The notes beneath the pieces are model-generated. The model was not told the DNA's origin, did not search any database, and worked only from the letters and a program-made list of their open reading frames with translations. A DNA stretch of 64,000 bases from Kuschelorhynchus macadamiae (Eukaryota; Arthropoda; Insecta; Coleoptera; Curculionidae), in assembly GCA_030620095.1 (NCBI GenBank), contig JAUTXW010005189.1, forward strand, positions 62,001 to 126,000. Reading direction: 5' to 3'. Both the position numbers and the translations under genes were made by a program. Of the stretch, positions 42,578 through 54,650 are shown piece by piece (position 1 is the first letter of the stretch; each line of letters opens with the position of its first letter).

Positions 42578-45500
42578 TTACAGATGGGACAAATCGTACA
42601 AAAATACGAACATTAGAAACATATTATTCATAATGAGTTGAAGGGATGCCTCGCTACTAAGAACACGCGATTAGCACACGAGCTGAATTATTACACAACA
42701 CTTACTTCGGAAAGAAAAACTAATTAGTTTAGAAGCAAACCATTTTTGAATCTGTATTACAGATGGGACAGGTTTTGCGCCGTGTAACAATTTACATCAC
42801 AAAATTTTAAAAATTCTGCTAAGTTAAAAACTGACTTGCAGCAATTTTTTGTAGGGCGGTTTATATAGTCAGGCAGGGCTCACTGTAGCCACAACTGTCT
42901 TATATGATAAAGAAGGAACAGAAAAAAAAATGTTAAAATTTTACAGATGGGACATTACAGACGGGACAATATTTTTAAAAATAAATTAAATAAAAATAAA
43001 CAGAAAATTTATTACGAAGAAATTTTATTTATCAATTTTAAAGTATAAAAAATCATTAACTATTAAAAAATTATAATTTGTGTAATGAAAACTCTTCAGA
43101 GCTTACGACTTTCTTATGGAGCAGCTCGGAAGCAGTAATTCTTTTGAAATGATGGCTTGATTGGATTCCTGGTATAGATTTGGGAGTCTGAGACCATCTC
43201 TTCATTAAAACTTCTCGGTCCAAATCGATTTCGGTTGATAGAACAAGAATTACGCTAACTTTTCCAATTTTTTCTTTTGCACATTCGCTAAATTCTGTAG
43301 CGTTTGTTACTTTAGAACGCCTACCCTTGACTTCCATCCAGACAACTCTTTTTACCAAACCACCAATCGCATCTACAGCTCCTTTACCATGCGATGACGC
43401 AAAAAAGTTCCATTCAACATTAGATAAGAACAAATCGTGTTCAAAATAACAAATGTTTGACATAGTATATTTGTTCTTGAACTGACCAGTACACCCGTCC
43501 GAGAATATAATTAAACGTTTCAAATTCATTTTCGATTTACAATGAGCAACAATTTTCTTCAAGAATGTAAAAACACAATATTTGTCATGGGTCAAATCAT
43601 CACTAACCAGTGCAAAAGAATCAGTCCCTTCACAAGACCATGCCACGGCTGTGAAGATCGTAACTTGATTATGTGCCCAATGTGCGGCTTGAATTTCATC
43701 TTGAGAAATCAGCGCATAATTTTCTGCGAAATCCACTTGTAGAACAATTTCTTCATTTGTCAAATTCTGCTTACAATGTTCAAAATAAGCTTCCTGAAAA
43801 CGTTTGACGTGGCAGTGTGTCTTAAATTTTGGTAATTGAGCTTCAAGATTTGTCAGCGCCATTGATAAAGATCCTGTTGTACTGATATTCTGAACTCGAC
43901 CATCAACAGTGCGCCATTCATCAAAGTAACTAAAATATCTTCCATTCTGTCAAAATAGGTAAGCGGGATCAGAGAGTCTTCTAAGCTAGAATCACATTCC
44001 AAGCATTTATTGGTCATACAATGTTCATTTTGCACATCTCAGGTGACCTTTTCAAGAAGATCCTTGCCTTTTGTAGGAAAATTAGGAACGGCCTTGCAAA
44101 TTCCTTTAATCAGGTTGTTAAAATTTGCGTGATATCGACAAACGCAGACGTTATGTGGCATTTGAGATGATAACATAACATATTTAGGTTTCAATGTATA
44201 GAATGTGGATCGGCGCATTTTAGCCTGAGGATATTCCTTTTTAAACACTTCAAAAGCTTCCTTAATAGTCATCATCATGTGGCGTTTCTGATAGGTTTCA
44301 CGTAGCCCAGTGATCGAATTTTTAATGCTTTTACAATCTCTTTTCCCCGGCGCTTGACGACTGATATCATCTCTGCAGAAGAACTGAGATGCACAGGCGA
44401 CTTCTTCTTCACTTATTAAGTTTCTATTGCTTCTGTCTTCTCGCTTTGAATCTTTCGGGTTATTGTTCATTGAGCCAAATGATTCTTGATATAATTGCTG
44501 TACGAGGTAGGAACGTCGTTGGGGACACTCAGGAAGCGCAGACTTAACTTTCTTCATGGCCTTTCCCATCGTTTGACGGCACGTGTAGGGCTGCATTATT
44601 TGTTTTTTCATGTCTTCCACATTTTTTCGTTGCACGGCTTTTAGTTTCATTCTATATTTGCGTTTTCTTTCTTTTTCCTTTTCCCTTTTTTGAATTAATT
44701 TACTTTCATTTTCTTTTTCTTAAGTTCTTGAGCTACCAAATATCTAGCAATCCTATGCCGCTCAGCATCCTGTGTTCGAATAGCCTTTTTCTTTTCAGGA
44801 TCTTCATTTAATCTCTCTCTGTACCTTCTTACAGCGTTTCTCACGTTTTCTTTCTGTTTAGCTGTTCTCTCAGCCATTATTCTGAAAAAAATTCAGAAAA
44901 TATTGTATAGGCGCGGACACCGTGGGTGCTTCGAAGCTGACACTCCCTACAAAAAAAATTGTGCAGGGTGCCCACAAAATCTACTAAGAGTTATTAAGCG
45001 TGTTGTGGTATTTCAGAGTAAAATAATATTTGTCCAATAACTAAAGTGCTCAACATACTAACCGCAACGACCGAAAAAAGTGCTATACCTATTTGAATTG
45101 AAATAACAGTGTTCTTTTAATACACTGTAAAAATAATACAGTGCTTTTTATTTTATTATTTATTTATTATTATTTTTTTAAATTTATTATTGAACGTGGA
45201 TGAAATTTACGAGCCAAAGACGAGGTGAGTAAATCATCCGAGTTGAATAATAAGTAGGCATTATTGCGAATTGAATACTATACTTTATCTACAACAACCT
45301 TATTAACTTTTATAAAAATATTCAAATTTAAACTATATGCGTCTTTAGTGCTGACGTCATAATTTGACAAACAAAAATAGGAATTGTAAAGTTACTCTAA
45401 ACTACCACAACTATTATTTTCATATAAAATGGGTACAATTACTTACTTTTTAACACTTTTATCCATTTAAAAACACTTCTAAAATGCTTAGATAGACACA

Positions 45501-45869
45501 AATCCAAAACACAACGGCGAAATAAAGTATGGAAGTATCTGTCACTAATGACACGTACTCAAACTAAATTAAATAATTTGGAATGCACGTCAGGCATACT
45601 AGTTGTCAACTTTTTTCCAAGGCAATCTTGATTAAGATTGTAAACAATGGTGCATTCATGGCAGATTCCGATTCGAGGCGAAATATATTACAGACGGGAC
45701 ATTTTAAAACTTAAAAGTGACAGTTTTGAGAATGCCCGGAAAGTGAAATAAAAATTACATCCATTTTTCTGGTATTTATTTTGAGTAAAGAACTAAACAG
45801 AAAATTGTGGAAATAAGTATTTCTTTGGATTGAGCTAAAAAAATCTCTAATTTGTATTACAGACGGGAC
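42578..45869 (-). mobile_element. DNA transposon with TTACAGAYGGGAC direct repeats and cc8K15.2-like protein
   Basis: The 13-mer TTACAGAYGGGAC occurs at 42578, 42757, 42941, 42955, 45688 and 45857, all in the same direction, on both sides of the coding region. The exact ends and target duplication were not found. The coding region runs leftward, 44877-43071. Confidence 0.6.
43071..44877 (-). pseudogene. cc8K15.2-like transposon protein, broken
   Basis: The lysine/arginine-rich start MAERTAKQKENVRNAVRRYR leads, through a frameshift near 44700, to QTMGKAMKKVKSALPECPQR. Next are FTLKPKYVMLSS-like YTLKPKYVMLSSQMPHNVC and CRYHANFNNL. An in-frame TGA at 44039-44041 follows, then CLECDSSLEDS, a frame change near 43950, and the catalytic-looking half (VDFAENYALISQDEIQAAHW; IIFSDGCTGQFKNKYTMSNI; NFFASSHGKGAVDAIGGLVK). 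The D...D...H/E pattern suggests an RNase-H-fold transposase. Proteins of this type occur in arthropods and fish under the name cc8K15.2-like. The name is from memory, and the function is inferred. Confidence 0.72.
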
Positions 45870-46099
45870 CAGGGGAATCATAAAGAAAAAAAAACAGGCA
45901 GGTAATAAAATTTTACCTGTACTGCCTTTAAATTTCACAAAAATTCGAAAAAGTCTCCAAACTGTAAGAAAATACCGTCACCTGTCACTGGCATTTAAAA
46001 ACATACGCTTCCGTGGCCACCTAAGTTTTATCTAAATATGCAGTTTTTGTTGATTAGTTTCTTTACCGCTTAAACATTAAAGATACATGAAATATAATA

Positions 46100-47434
46100 T
46101 GTAATTGGTGAAAACTATTATGTAGCAATGAAAGACAATGTTCAAGGAGTTTTCTATGTAAATTACAGGTGATACAGTCAGATCTGATTCTCACGTCATT
46201 GGTTGACATCCTGCTTGGAAAGGCTCATATATATATTTTGTTTAAGTTGTTTACATCTTTTTTATCATTGATTGATTTTTTGTTTTTATGGATTTCTACC
46301 ATTTCTAGGAATTCCCGTTTTTTAAAAGAGGCTCAGTTTTTAAAATGTTAGTGTTTTTAAAGTCAAAAGTATGATTTTTTGAGTTTTCGTGATTTGTTAG
46401 GGCAGTGCAATTTTTTTTATCATATTTATGGCCATTTATTCGGCTTTCTAAATATTGGCTAGTCCGTCCTATATAAACACCATCACAATTATTACATGGG
46501 ATTTGGTATATGACATTGCTTTTTTTATTTGTAGGGGTTTTCGATTTCAGTTTAATAAAATTCTTTTCTAATAAATTAAAACCTTTGTGACAGACGGCGA
46601 TATTATAGGGTTTAAATAGGTTTTGAAATTTTTGAGATAAACCATCAACAAAAGGCAAGCATAAGAAGGTGGTTGAGTTTTTTTGTTTATTTTTTGGACA
46701 GTGTGTGGAATTTTAAAATTTGTAAATTCTGTTTTTAAATATTTTGTTGATTAAAAAAGTTAGGTAATTGTTTAGTTTTAATGCATTTTTAGCTTTTTTG
46801 ATACATGATTCTCTATACTCCGGATCGGAGAGGTATATAGCTCGATCGGCTAATCCAATAATTACGGATTTTTTTTGTGAAATAGGATGATTAGAGTTAA
46901 AATTCAAATATCTTGAAGACCATGTATTTTTAGTATACCACTCGGTTTTTATACTTTCGTTTATATGATGAAGGGTGATATCCAGAAAATTAATTTTTTG
47001 ACTTTGTTCCAGTTCATATGTAAATTGTAAATTTTTGTAATACTTATTAAATTGGTTCAAAATATTATTTATTTTATCACTCGGTATTGCTATGATACAA
47101 TCATCCACGTACCTATAAAAAAATGGATATTCAAATTCCACGTTTTTTAATACAGTTTCTTCCAAATCTTCCATGACTAACTGAGCAATGACACTTGATA
47201 TTGAACCACCCATAGCACACCCTTCTATTTGTTTGAAAAATTTATTATCATATTGGAAGTAAGTGGAATCAAGTGTAAGTTCTAATTTTACGAAAAACAA
47301 AATTGTTCTCCTCCATTTTAGACTTTGAAAAAGACCGAATCTAGGTTGAAACGTCAGTCTAAATAAATATGATTAAAAAATAAAAACATTTTCCTTTAAA
47401 AAGTGACCAAAAACCAAGAAAATAGCACCGAAAA

Positions 47435-47440
<6 letters not shown>
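46100..47440 (-). mobile_element. Penelope-like element copy with terminal segment at its 5' side
   Basis: It includes the coding frame, about 150 bp of 3' sequence and, upstream, the 47285-47440 terminal segment shared with 42160-42342. That segment abuts an (AT)n tract at 47443-47480, just as the inverted fragment does at 42079-42139. The lower border is approximate. Confidence 0.7.
46305..47300 (-). pseudogene. Penelope-like element: reverse transcriptase and GIY-YIG endonuclease, one stop
   Basis: One continuous minus-strand frame is broken only by a TAA at 46713-46715. The RT part has GCAMGGSISSVIAQLVMEDL and the intact catalytic YVDD in FFYRYVDDCIIAIP, then NFLDITLHH and WYTKNTWSSRYLNFNSNHP, all hallmarks of Penelope-like elements. 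After a linker the GIY-YIG nuclease follows (NVIYQIPCNNCDGVYIGRTS; LESRINGHKYD). The N-terminal half of the RT is absent: homology with the fragment at 42.2 kb begins directly upstream. So this is a 5'-truncated copy with an end piece attached. Confidence 0.9.

Positions 47441-47442
<2 letters not shown>

Positions 47443-47480
<38 letters not shown>
47443..47480. repeat. (AT)n microsatellite
   Basis: An AT run next to the Penelope-like terminus. Confidence 0.95.
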
Positions 47481-47484
<4 letters not shown>

Positions 47485-48511
47485 GTTGAGGCGGATATAG
47501 TAACCGACTATATTACATGGTATTGATAGTGGTTATAGGAACCAATTTTCGTGAGTGGTGGGAAACCGTCACGGAGCTGTCCTCGGCCAATGATAAGAGT
47601 TGAATGAATGAGGGGAAGTGCCGCTTTGTATGTCTACTAGTTTTAATTTTCGTCCACCATTTTATGAAGAAAGGCTGTGGTTTTACATATAATGTTTTAT
47701 AATAACTTTATTTAATTGTATCATACGTTACGCGGAATTAGACAGGCATATTGCTGAATTTTTAACCGACCTCAAGAAAAGGAGGTTCTCAATTCGTTTG
47801 CGATGTATTTTTTTATATATGTTCGCGGATTTCTCCGGAACGCCTTGACCGATTTTAAGGTTCTTAGGCTCATTTTGGTCGGGGGTTCTTCAAGTTGGTC
47901 TGATTTTTTTGTGTACAACGAAATTTCTAAAGAGTGGGTGTAAAAAGGGAGTTAATTAGTTAAATATTACAATTTTTGAAAAATAATCGCCGATTTCTCC
48001 GGAACGCCTTGACCGATTTTATTGTTCTAGTGCTTTGGATTTTATGATTTGACATTTTAATATAGAAAAATGAAGGGGTTGAAAGGGGAGACCGGGGGTA
48101 AGCGAGAGCGGCTAAAAAATTGAAAATTTTGGAAAATATACGGTTTCGTTATATCATGAAGATTTTAAGTCAGTTCGTATTTATTTTTGTCACATGCAAC
48201 CCCTCCTGCTTAAGGGCAGCGTCAAGGGGGGGGGGAAGAAAAAATAAAATATATTGTGCATGTTTATAAGTTTTTTGAGGTCAAAGAATTCATTTTTGGG
48301 GATACAATATGCGTATATATAGGGTGGTTTAAAAAAACTCACATATTACAATGCAAATACAAACATAAACTCCGACAAAAAAGGCAGGTTCTGTACAAAT
48401 TAAACCACATTCTGTCAAGAACATTTCTTTGGTTTCTGTATTACAAAATCTACTATACTGGGTGATAATAAAAATTTAAATTACTAAAAGGTTTTTTTTT
48501 TTATAAAAAAT
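47481..48511. other. Non-coding; dispersed-repeat sequence
   Basis: GATTTCTCCGGAACGCCTTG followed by ACCGATTTT occurs twice (from 47829 and 47992), about 164 bp apart. CCGACCTCAAGAAAAGGAGG near 47768 resembles a common insect dispersed repeat. No gene is seen. Confidence 0.45.
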
Positions 48512-48850
48512 GAACCGCCTTCAAAAAAATAGATAAACTAAAAAGTAAAAAATAATTCAAACAAAGAATATTATTTGTTGATGCAAAGTTTCAGCTATAT
48601 ACGTCGGTGTCGCCGCCAGGCCGATGCAATTTTTCGTCGACGCCAATTCAATCAATACCTACTTTTAATAGAGCATAATATATTGTTTTGTAATAAGCAT
48701 AGATATTTATAGAATTGGTGCCGACTTATTACCTAGGCTTGGCGGCGACGTATATAGCTGAAAGTTTGCAGCAACAAATACCTAATATTCTTTGTTTAAA
48801 TTTTTTACTTTTTAGTAAATCTTTTTTTTTTTGAAGGCAGGTAAAAAAAT
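48512..48850. mobile_element. MITE with ~125-bp inverted arms
   Basis: The left arm includes GCCTTCAAAAAAA, ACTAAAAAGTAAAAAAT, CAAACAAAGAATATTA and TTTCAGCTATATACGTCG. The right arm has all of these in reverse complement and order. The centre is unique AT-rich DNA. It is non-coding. Confidence 0.82.
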
Positions 48851-51800
48851 CTCAAAATTCTGACTAGACGTTTGGAAATTTATACGAAATGAAAGTTATT
48901 AAAGGTAGAAAGGTACTTAATTTATAATGTGCAATATGCTGATGAAAAGTATTACCAAGACTTAATAAAAGTAGGTAAAGTTTATTTAGAATATCGAGTA
49001 AGCTTACCTAGCTCATTGTATCATGGCAATTCCGAATAATCTGACTAGAATTATCTCTGTTGACCGATGAATTTATCACACAAACGCAAAGGCAACGCAA
49101 AGTACCTTCACCTGAAATATTTTACCACCTCGGGTATCTTGTGTTTGGGTTGGGTTTTTACATATCCTTTGCGTTTTTAATTTTCTAGCCCTATTCTGTT
49201 ATGAAAAACTATTTTCTACCTACAAGCTATTCAGAAAAAGCGTCATGAAAGAATAAAGGACCGGAACAAAACCAACGTCAATTTGTATTCAAATTAATTA
49301 TCAAAGCCCATTATTATCCAAGCCCTTCGAATTACCAAGTTATGAAGCAAATGTATTTCTCAAGAGTATTTAGATTCCTAGATTTAACATCACCACAGAA
49401 AAATTAGCTTGGGCGTAGCTAGTTTCTCTGTGGCATCTCTAAACGCCCTGTCCGGTGAAACAATATCGGACGCATTTACCATCTGTTCGGAAGACAAACA
49501 TATATTAGTTTTGTTTCTATATAAAACATACGCAATAAAACAATACCAAAATTAGTGTTAAAAGGTCTGGATAACTCGACGATCATTTAAAAAAAATGTA
49601 AATTAGTGTATCTAATACAACTCAGCAGTGAAGTTGCTGAAAAATTTGGTTTGGTGCTTTAAATGTATAGAAAAACCATGTTTTAAGCAGCATTTGCTGC
49701 ATACTAGTTTCATACTTAGACCCTAAATTATTAAGTGAAATTTAGGGCCCCCTCGTATATATGGTTTTACAGAAGTGACTTTTTATTGGTCGCCAATATT
49801 TTTTTCTGGCTTCTTACAGCAGAGACGTGGCATTCTTTATGAATTACCGGTGGGCCCCGCAAATGGGGTGGACCCCGGGGCTATAGTCCCCAAAGCCCTC
49901 CCTTACTCGGCCCTGGATTTCATTTAGGGCTCTAGATGGAAGGCAACACATATTGGATATTTTTATGACCCTAGTGAGGATTGGCGTTCGTGGCAAAGCC
50001 GATTCTTGGGCAAGATCTAATCTAGAAAACCGTATGCAAGTGGTTGGCATTAATGTGGTCGAGTCTGATAATAGGTTTAAAAAGGTTGGTATACCGCAGA
50101 GCTCAATACTGAATGAATGAAATTTTTTAGAGCACTCTGGGAAACATCTATAAAAACTTTTTTTTTTGACTTTATGTGTTTAATATATTGTCAGTTATCT
50201 TATATATCTTCATATTTTATAACTGTTTAGATCCAAGTTTAGTGTTGTTGGTGATTTTTATACACAATTGTGCAAGTTTATTTTATTATGACAAAACTTC
50301 TAATGGAGAACAAATCTACTTGTAGCTGTGGCAGAATTTTTTGCCTATTCTTTATTTATGCATATATGCATTTTGTTTGCTTTTTGAGCTTAAACAATTT
50401 AAGAATACGTCTTCTCTATTTCATTTTTTTTCCATATGACTAGACTAATAACCCAAATAAAATATATTTAGGTTTTGAAAATATACGTTAAGAATTGAAT
50501 TTTTTTCTCCTGGATTTGATTTTCTACCTGAAGATAACAATAAAATATCGTTATAAGTAAAATTTAGCATTTATTGTAAAAAAGTTTACACTCATATTCG
50601 ATTTCTACAAGAGGTGAAAACCGGCTGTCACAATGACTAAAAAACATGAATATAGCACAACTTAACTCCCAAAGTTACATTAGGCAGACAAAAAGACCTG
50701 AAAATCCGGAATTCTAATAAAACTTACTAAATTAGCTTTTGAGAAGTTGACGTTGTAAATAATTACTAGCGTTAGTTTATTTTAATAATAAAAACTTACA
50801 CTCGTTAATTCGTGGTTTGCTATTAATCAATCAATCACATCTTTTAGTTCACTTTTCATGTTACAGAGAGTGCCCGCGATAAAGATCAATCAATATGGCA
50901 ATTTTTACTATTATGGTTAAGAGTTATGATTCTATAGCAAAATCTTTGCTTAGTTACTTAAACCTAAGATAACGTATCTTCGACAATATTATCACGTGAC
51001 TTTCATTATAGCGGTAAATTTTGACATTATTTTCAAATATGGTCCTAAAGTGGACTTGAAAATATTGAAAAAAATCATTTAGAAAGCTTGTTTCTAAATC
51101 AATTCTTCTACCAATTACCACATCTGAGCGGAAATATTTCAAAAACCAAAAATATCCTCCGAATCGGATACAGTATATCCGATTGTGTCCAGATTACTGC
51201 TAACACATTTCAGACACATGAACCATTATATAGCTTTATTCAATTTTCCCCCAAGGCAACTATTTTGATGGTTGTCCAAAATAAGTAAAAAAAAAGGGGT
51301 TTGCTTGGACGATTTTATGTTTCCTAAACAAGTAATAATTTTCTGCGTAACTAAACCACTTGTAAACCATTGACGTGCAGATTTGATCTTAAAATATCTA
51401 AATATAGTAATTTATTATTTCATAAGTGAAAGGTGTTGCTTTCTCGCTGATATCAATTTGAACAAGTTAGGTGGGAACCTGGAAATGATAATTCACAATA
51501 CATTGATAGGTTCTAAATATAATAACAATATTAAGGCGTTAGGCATTCATCTATTTCTAGATATGCACCTTCTTGATTAAGATTAAGTACCTATTTTACA
51601 TTTTTTTAAATTAATAAATATTTGTCACTGACAAGAAAATGTACGATTCAGTCAGTATACACCTGACCTATTCGAGATTATTTTAAAATAAATTATTGCT
51701 TACTTGCTTAGAAAACCATTTTATAATTAACAAAAATAATTGTATTGTGGAGAAACCAACTAATTATGATAAGCAGTTCGAGGCCCTTTGGTTTAAACTT

Positions 51801-52068
51801 GTGCTAACAGTAATCTGAACAGGACTGGGTTACGGGGGTAAAAACATGACAATTTTAGTTTTTGAGATTTGGCAATAAAACTCAACTGGAAACATTTTTC
51901 GATATATTAATAAAGAAGACTACTTTTGTTTAGTTTTTCAAAATAGTGTCAAAACTAACAGGTACCGACACTATTGACTGTTATGTTTTTAAAGTAGAAA
52001 AACATGTGAAAATGTAATTTTTAAATTTTATTTTCGGTTATATGTTTCGCCAACCCGGGCATTATCAA
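48851..52068. other. Long non-coding stretch
   Basis: No gene or RNA is supported. A locally GC-rich patch at about 49845-49930 (GGTGGGCCCCGC, GGACCCCGGGGC) with short palindromes stands out from the AT-rich surroundings. Small open frames lack any recognisable domain. Confidence 0.4.
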
Positions 52069-52222
52069 GGCCTACAAGTAAAACAGCTAAATTCTAATTA
52101 CACTACGATAAAATAGTAAACAAATAAAATTAATTAATTGTACGTCTTATTCAAAGTATTTTTATTTATTTTTAACTATTTTATCGCAGTGTAATTTGAA
52201 TTTTATTTTTTACTTGTAGGCC
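52069..52222. mobile_element. Short MITE (154 bp)
   Basis: GGCCTACAAGTAAAA at the left and its complement at the right end. The arms continue with AATTACACTrCGATAAAATA over about 65 bp. Confidence 0.75.
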
Positions 52223-52273
52223 AAATGATGCTTGGTTAGTTGTAGCCTAAATTAAGAATAAGTTTACATTTTG

Positions 52274-52722
52274 TCTGAAGCTATTTATTACACGGACAAT
52301 TCGTGAACTTTCCTCTTGATATTTTTCGCAAAGTCGTTTGACTTTACACTGATCCTCTTTTTTTTTAATATTTCGTCAGGTATATGCCACACTAGAAATA
52401 TTAGCAATGATGTTTATGTTATTCCAAGTATTTATTGACTCATATGCTCAGTAGCACTTGCCTTAGTTCCATAATTTCCTTAATTTGTAAATTAACAGTT
52501 TCAAGTGGAAATATAAAACTTATAAATTACATCTAAAGATACGGAGTTGACATTCGTGCATTCACATAAAAATTCATAAAAAATAGAACATGTTCTATAC
52601 GTGAAGTAATTGATGCGAATTTCTGTGACGTCAATCTCGTGTTTTTTATTAGTCAGCCTCCGGCCTTGAATAACTTCATGAATTAATTCACGAAAAAAAC
52701 TGTCAATGTAATAGTAGCTTGG
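52274..52722. mobile_element. MITE copy A of a head-to-head pair
   Basis: The ends resemble AAGCTAcTATTACAcTGACA followed by GTGAATTAATTCATG, with the left end more diverged. The internal order is inverted relative to copy B: AAAGTCGTTTGAC lies near the left end here. Confidence 0.7.
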
Positions 52723-52724
52723 GA

Positions 52725-53137
52725 CTAAAGCTACTATTACACTGACATTTTTTTGTGAATTAATTCATGAAATTATTAAAACCGGCTGACCAATCAAAAA
52801 CACTAAATTTGACGTCACAAAAATTCGCATCAATTTCTCATCAAACTATTTTTCATCAATTTGTGAATTCAGGAATGCCAACTTCGTATCTTTAGATTTA
52901 ACTTATAAGTTTCCTGTCTTTAGATGTAATTTATAAGTGTATATATATTTCACAGAAAACTTAATTTATAGATTAAGGAATGCCCTGCGGAAATAAACAT
53001 TATTGCTATATTTCTAATGTGGCATACCTGACGAATATTAAAAAAGAAAGAGGATCAGCGTAGAGTCAAACGACTTTGCTAAGAAGAAAGTGCATGAATT
53101 AATTCAGGACAAATTGTCAGTGTAATACTAGCTTTAG
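52725..53137. mobile_element. MITE copy B of a head-to-head pair
   Basis: CTAAAGCTACTATTACACTG at the left and the complement of CTAAAGCTAGTATTACACTG at the right. The interior matches copy A in opposite orientation (GTCAAACGACTTTGC; GAGGATCAGCGTAGA; CTGACGAATATTAA). Confidence 0.78.
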
Positions 53138-53409
53138 ATTTTGAGAGTTTATTTTCCTATTTTGAATTCTATTTGAGTTAAAATAGGCGCATTTTTTTAA
53201 TTTAAGTATTTTTGGAAGTAAACATTTCTAAGAATTTTAGTTCCATTTTTTAGTGACCTTATAGTATGACTAGTAGAGTTGGTTGGATTAGGTCAATAAC
53301 AAAGTCGTAAACTTTGAAGATATTCGTTTGATTCCCAACATTTCGGTTTATATTAGATCTTCAGGAGATTACAAATACAAAGGGATATAGAATAAATCTA
53401 AATGCATAT

Positions 53410-53580
53410 ACATAAATAATACTACAATAATAATACAAAAATGTTCACCTAAAGCTGTTTTTGATTTATTGTTAAGAACATGTACAGGTTTTATGCTTCG
53501 TGTTTTTAAGTATCTTCCGGTTTGGCGTATAACATTACAATTCATACATGGAATTTTATAAACAATGTTACTTTATAATT
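53410..53580 (-). pseudogene. Penelope-like GIY-YIG fragment (left half)
   Basis: The minus strand reads NIVYKIPCMNCNVIRQTGRY followed by LKTRSIKPVHVLNN. The YIG-type block is shortened to VIRQTGR. It is a relic. Confidence 0.7.
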
Positions 53581-53919
53581 CTGTTGGTGTTTTAGTTTTT
53601 GTTCGTCAAAAAACTCGTATAGGTGAATTTTCGTTTTTAAATGTTATGGTAATTTTATCACCTTTTAATTCTCTCCTAATCTTCACCGAAAGTTTTTTTA
53701 TGCATGGTATTTTGAACCATGGTTTTTTTGTTTATTTTGTATTTTGAGAATTGTTGGCACATATAAATTCCCAAAATACAAAATAAACCAAATGAACAAA
53801 AAAAAATAGTTGAAAATGCCATATATAAAAAACCGTTCGATAAATATTAGGAAAGAATTAAAAGATGATAAAATTGTCATAGCACTTAAAAACGAAAATT
53901 AACTTAAACAAATTTTTTC

Positions 53920-54062
53920 AGGATCAAAAACTAAGACACCAGCAGCATTAAAAAGTAACATTATTTATAAAAATCCATGTATGAATTATAACGGTGAATC
54001 TATAGGCCAAACCGGAAGATAGTTAAAAACACGTATATTAGAAGATAAAAGACGCGTAAACT
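53920..54062 (+). pseudogene. Penelope-like GIY-YIG fragment (right half)
   Basis: The plus strand reads AALKSNIIYKNPCMNYNGES and IGQTGR, then a stop, then LKTRILEDKRRVN. It is homologous to the left half but slightly less deleted. Confidence 0.7.
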
Positions 54063-54610
54063 TATAAATCTTAATAATACTGAATCCCTGAACATTTTTA
54101 AAGTGTCCAACACCCTTTCAGCTTTGAAGAAACGAGCACTGTTGATAAGCAAGTTAACTATAAAAAAAGATTGTTAAGCAAATGGTTCAAAATAAAAAAC
54201 ATAAAAATAGCATAAATAAAATACAAGATATTGAGAAATGAACTCGGTCCTATTTAAATTTAATAAAAATCTATATAACATCCTGTATATTAAATTAGAT
54301 ATTAACCAAATATGTTTTGGTTATACGAAAAAAAAACATAACAGTAGTTTTTATTTCCCTACGATAAAAATATAATTGGAAAAAGATATCGGCATTTAAT
54401 GCCATATCAGAACTCAAATGTAAATAATTCTGTCTTCTCCCACAATGTTCTATATTTTAGAATTAGAAATTAATATAACATTAAGGACCTCACTCGTTTT
54501 GTTAGTAATGCCTATATACTATTAAATATTTCTAATTATATGTTAACTTATGTGTTATTGTTATTGTAGAAGTATTTACATTTATTATATATTCCCATGT
54601 ATTTTTAGTA

Positions 54611-54650
54611 TCCTGAAGATGGTCTAATATAGACCGAAACGTTGATAATT
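54611..54650 (+). ncRNA. Hammerhead-ribozyme-like motif in a Penelope terminus
   Basis: CTGAAGA (fits CUGANGA) is followed by a U, a five-pair hairpin GGTCT-AATAT-AGACC, then GAAACG. Penelope-like elements are known to carry minimal hammerhead motifs in their termini. The extra U between core and stem II, and the unverified stems I and III, leave activity open. A diverged copy lies on the minus strand at about 53334-53373. Confidence 0.45.
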
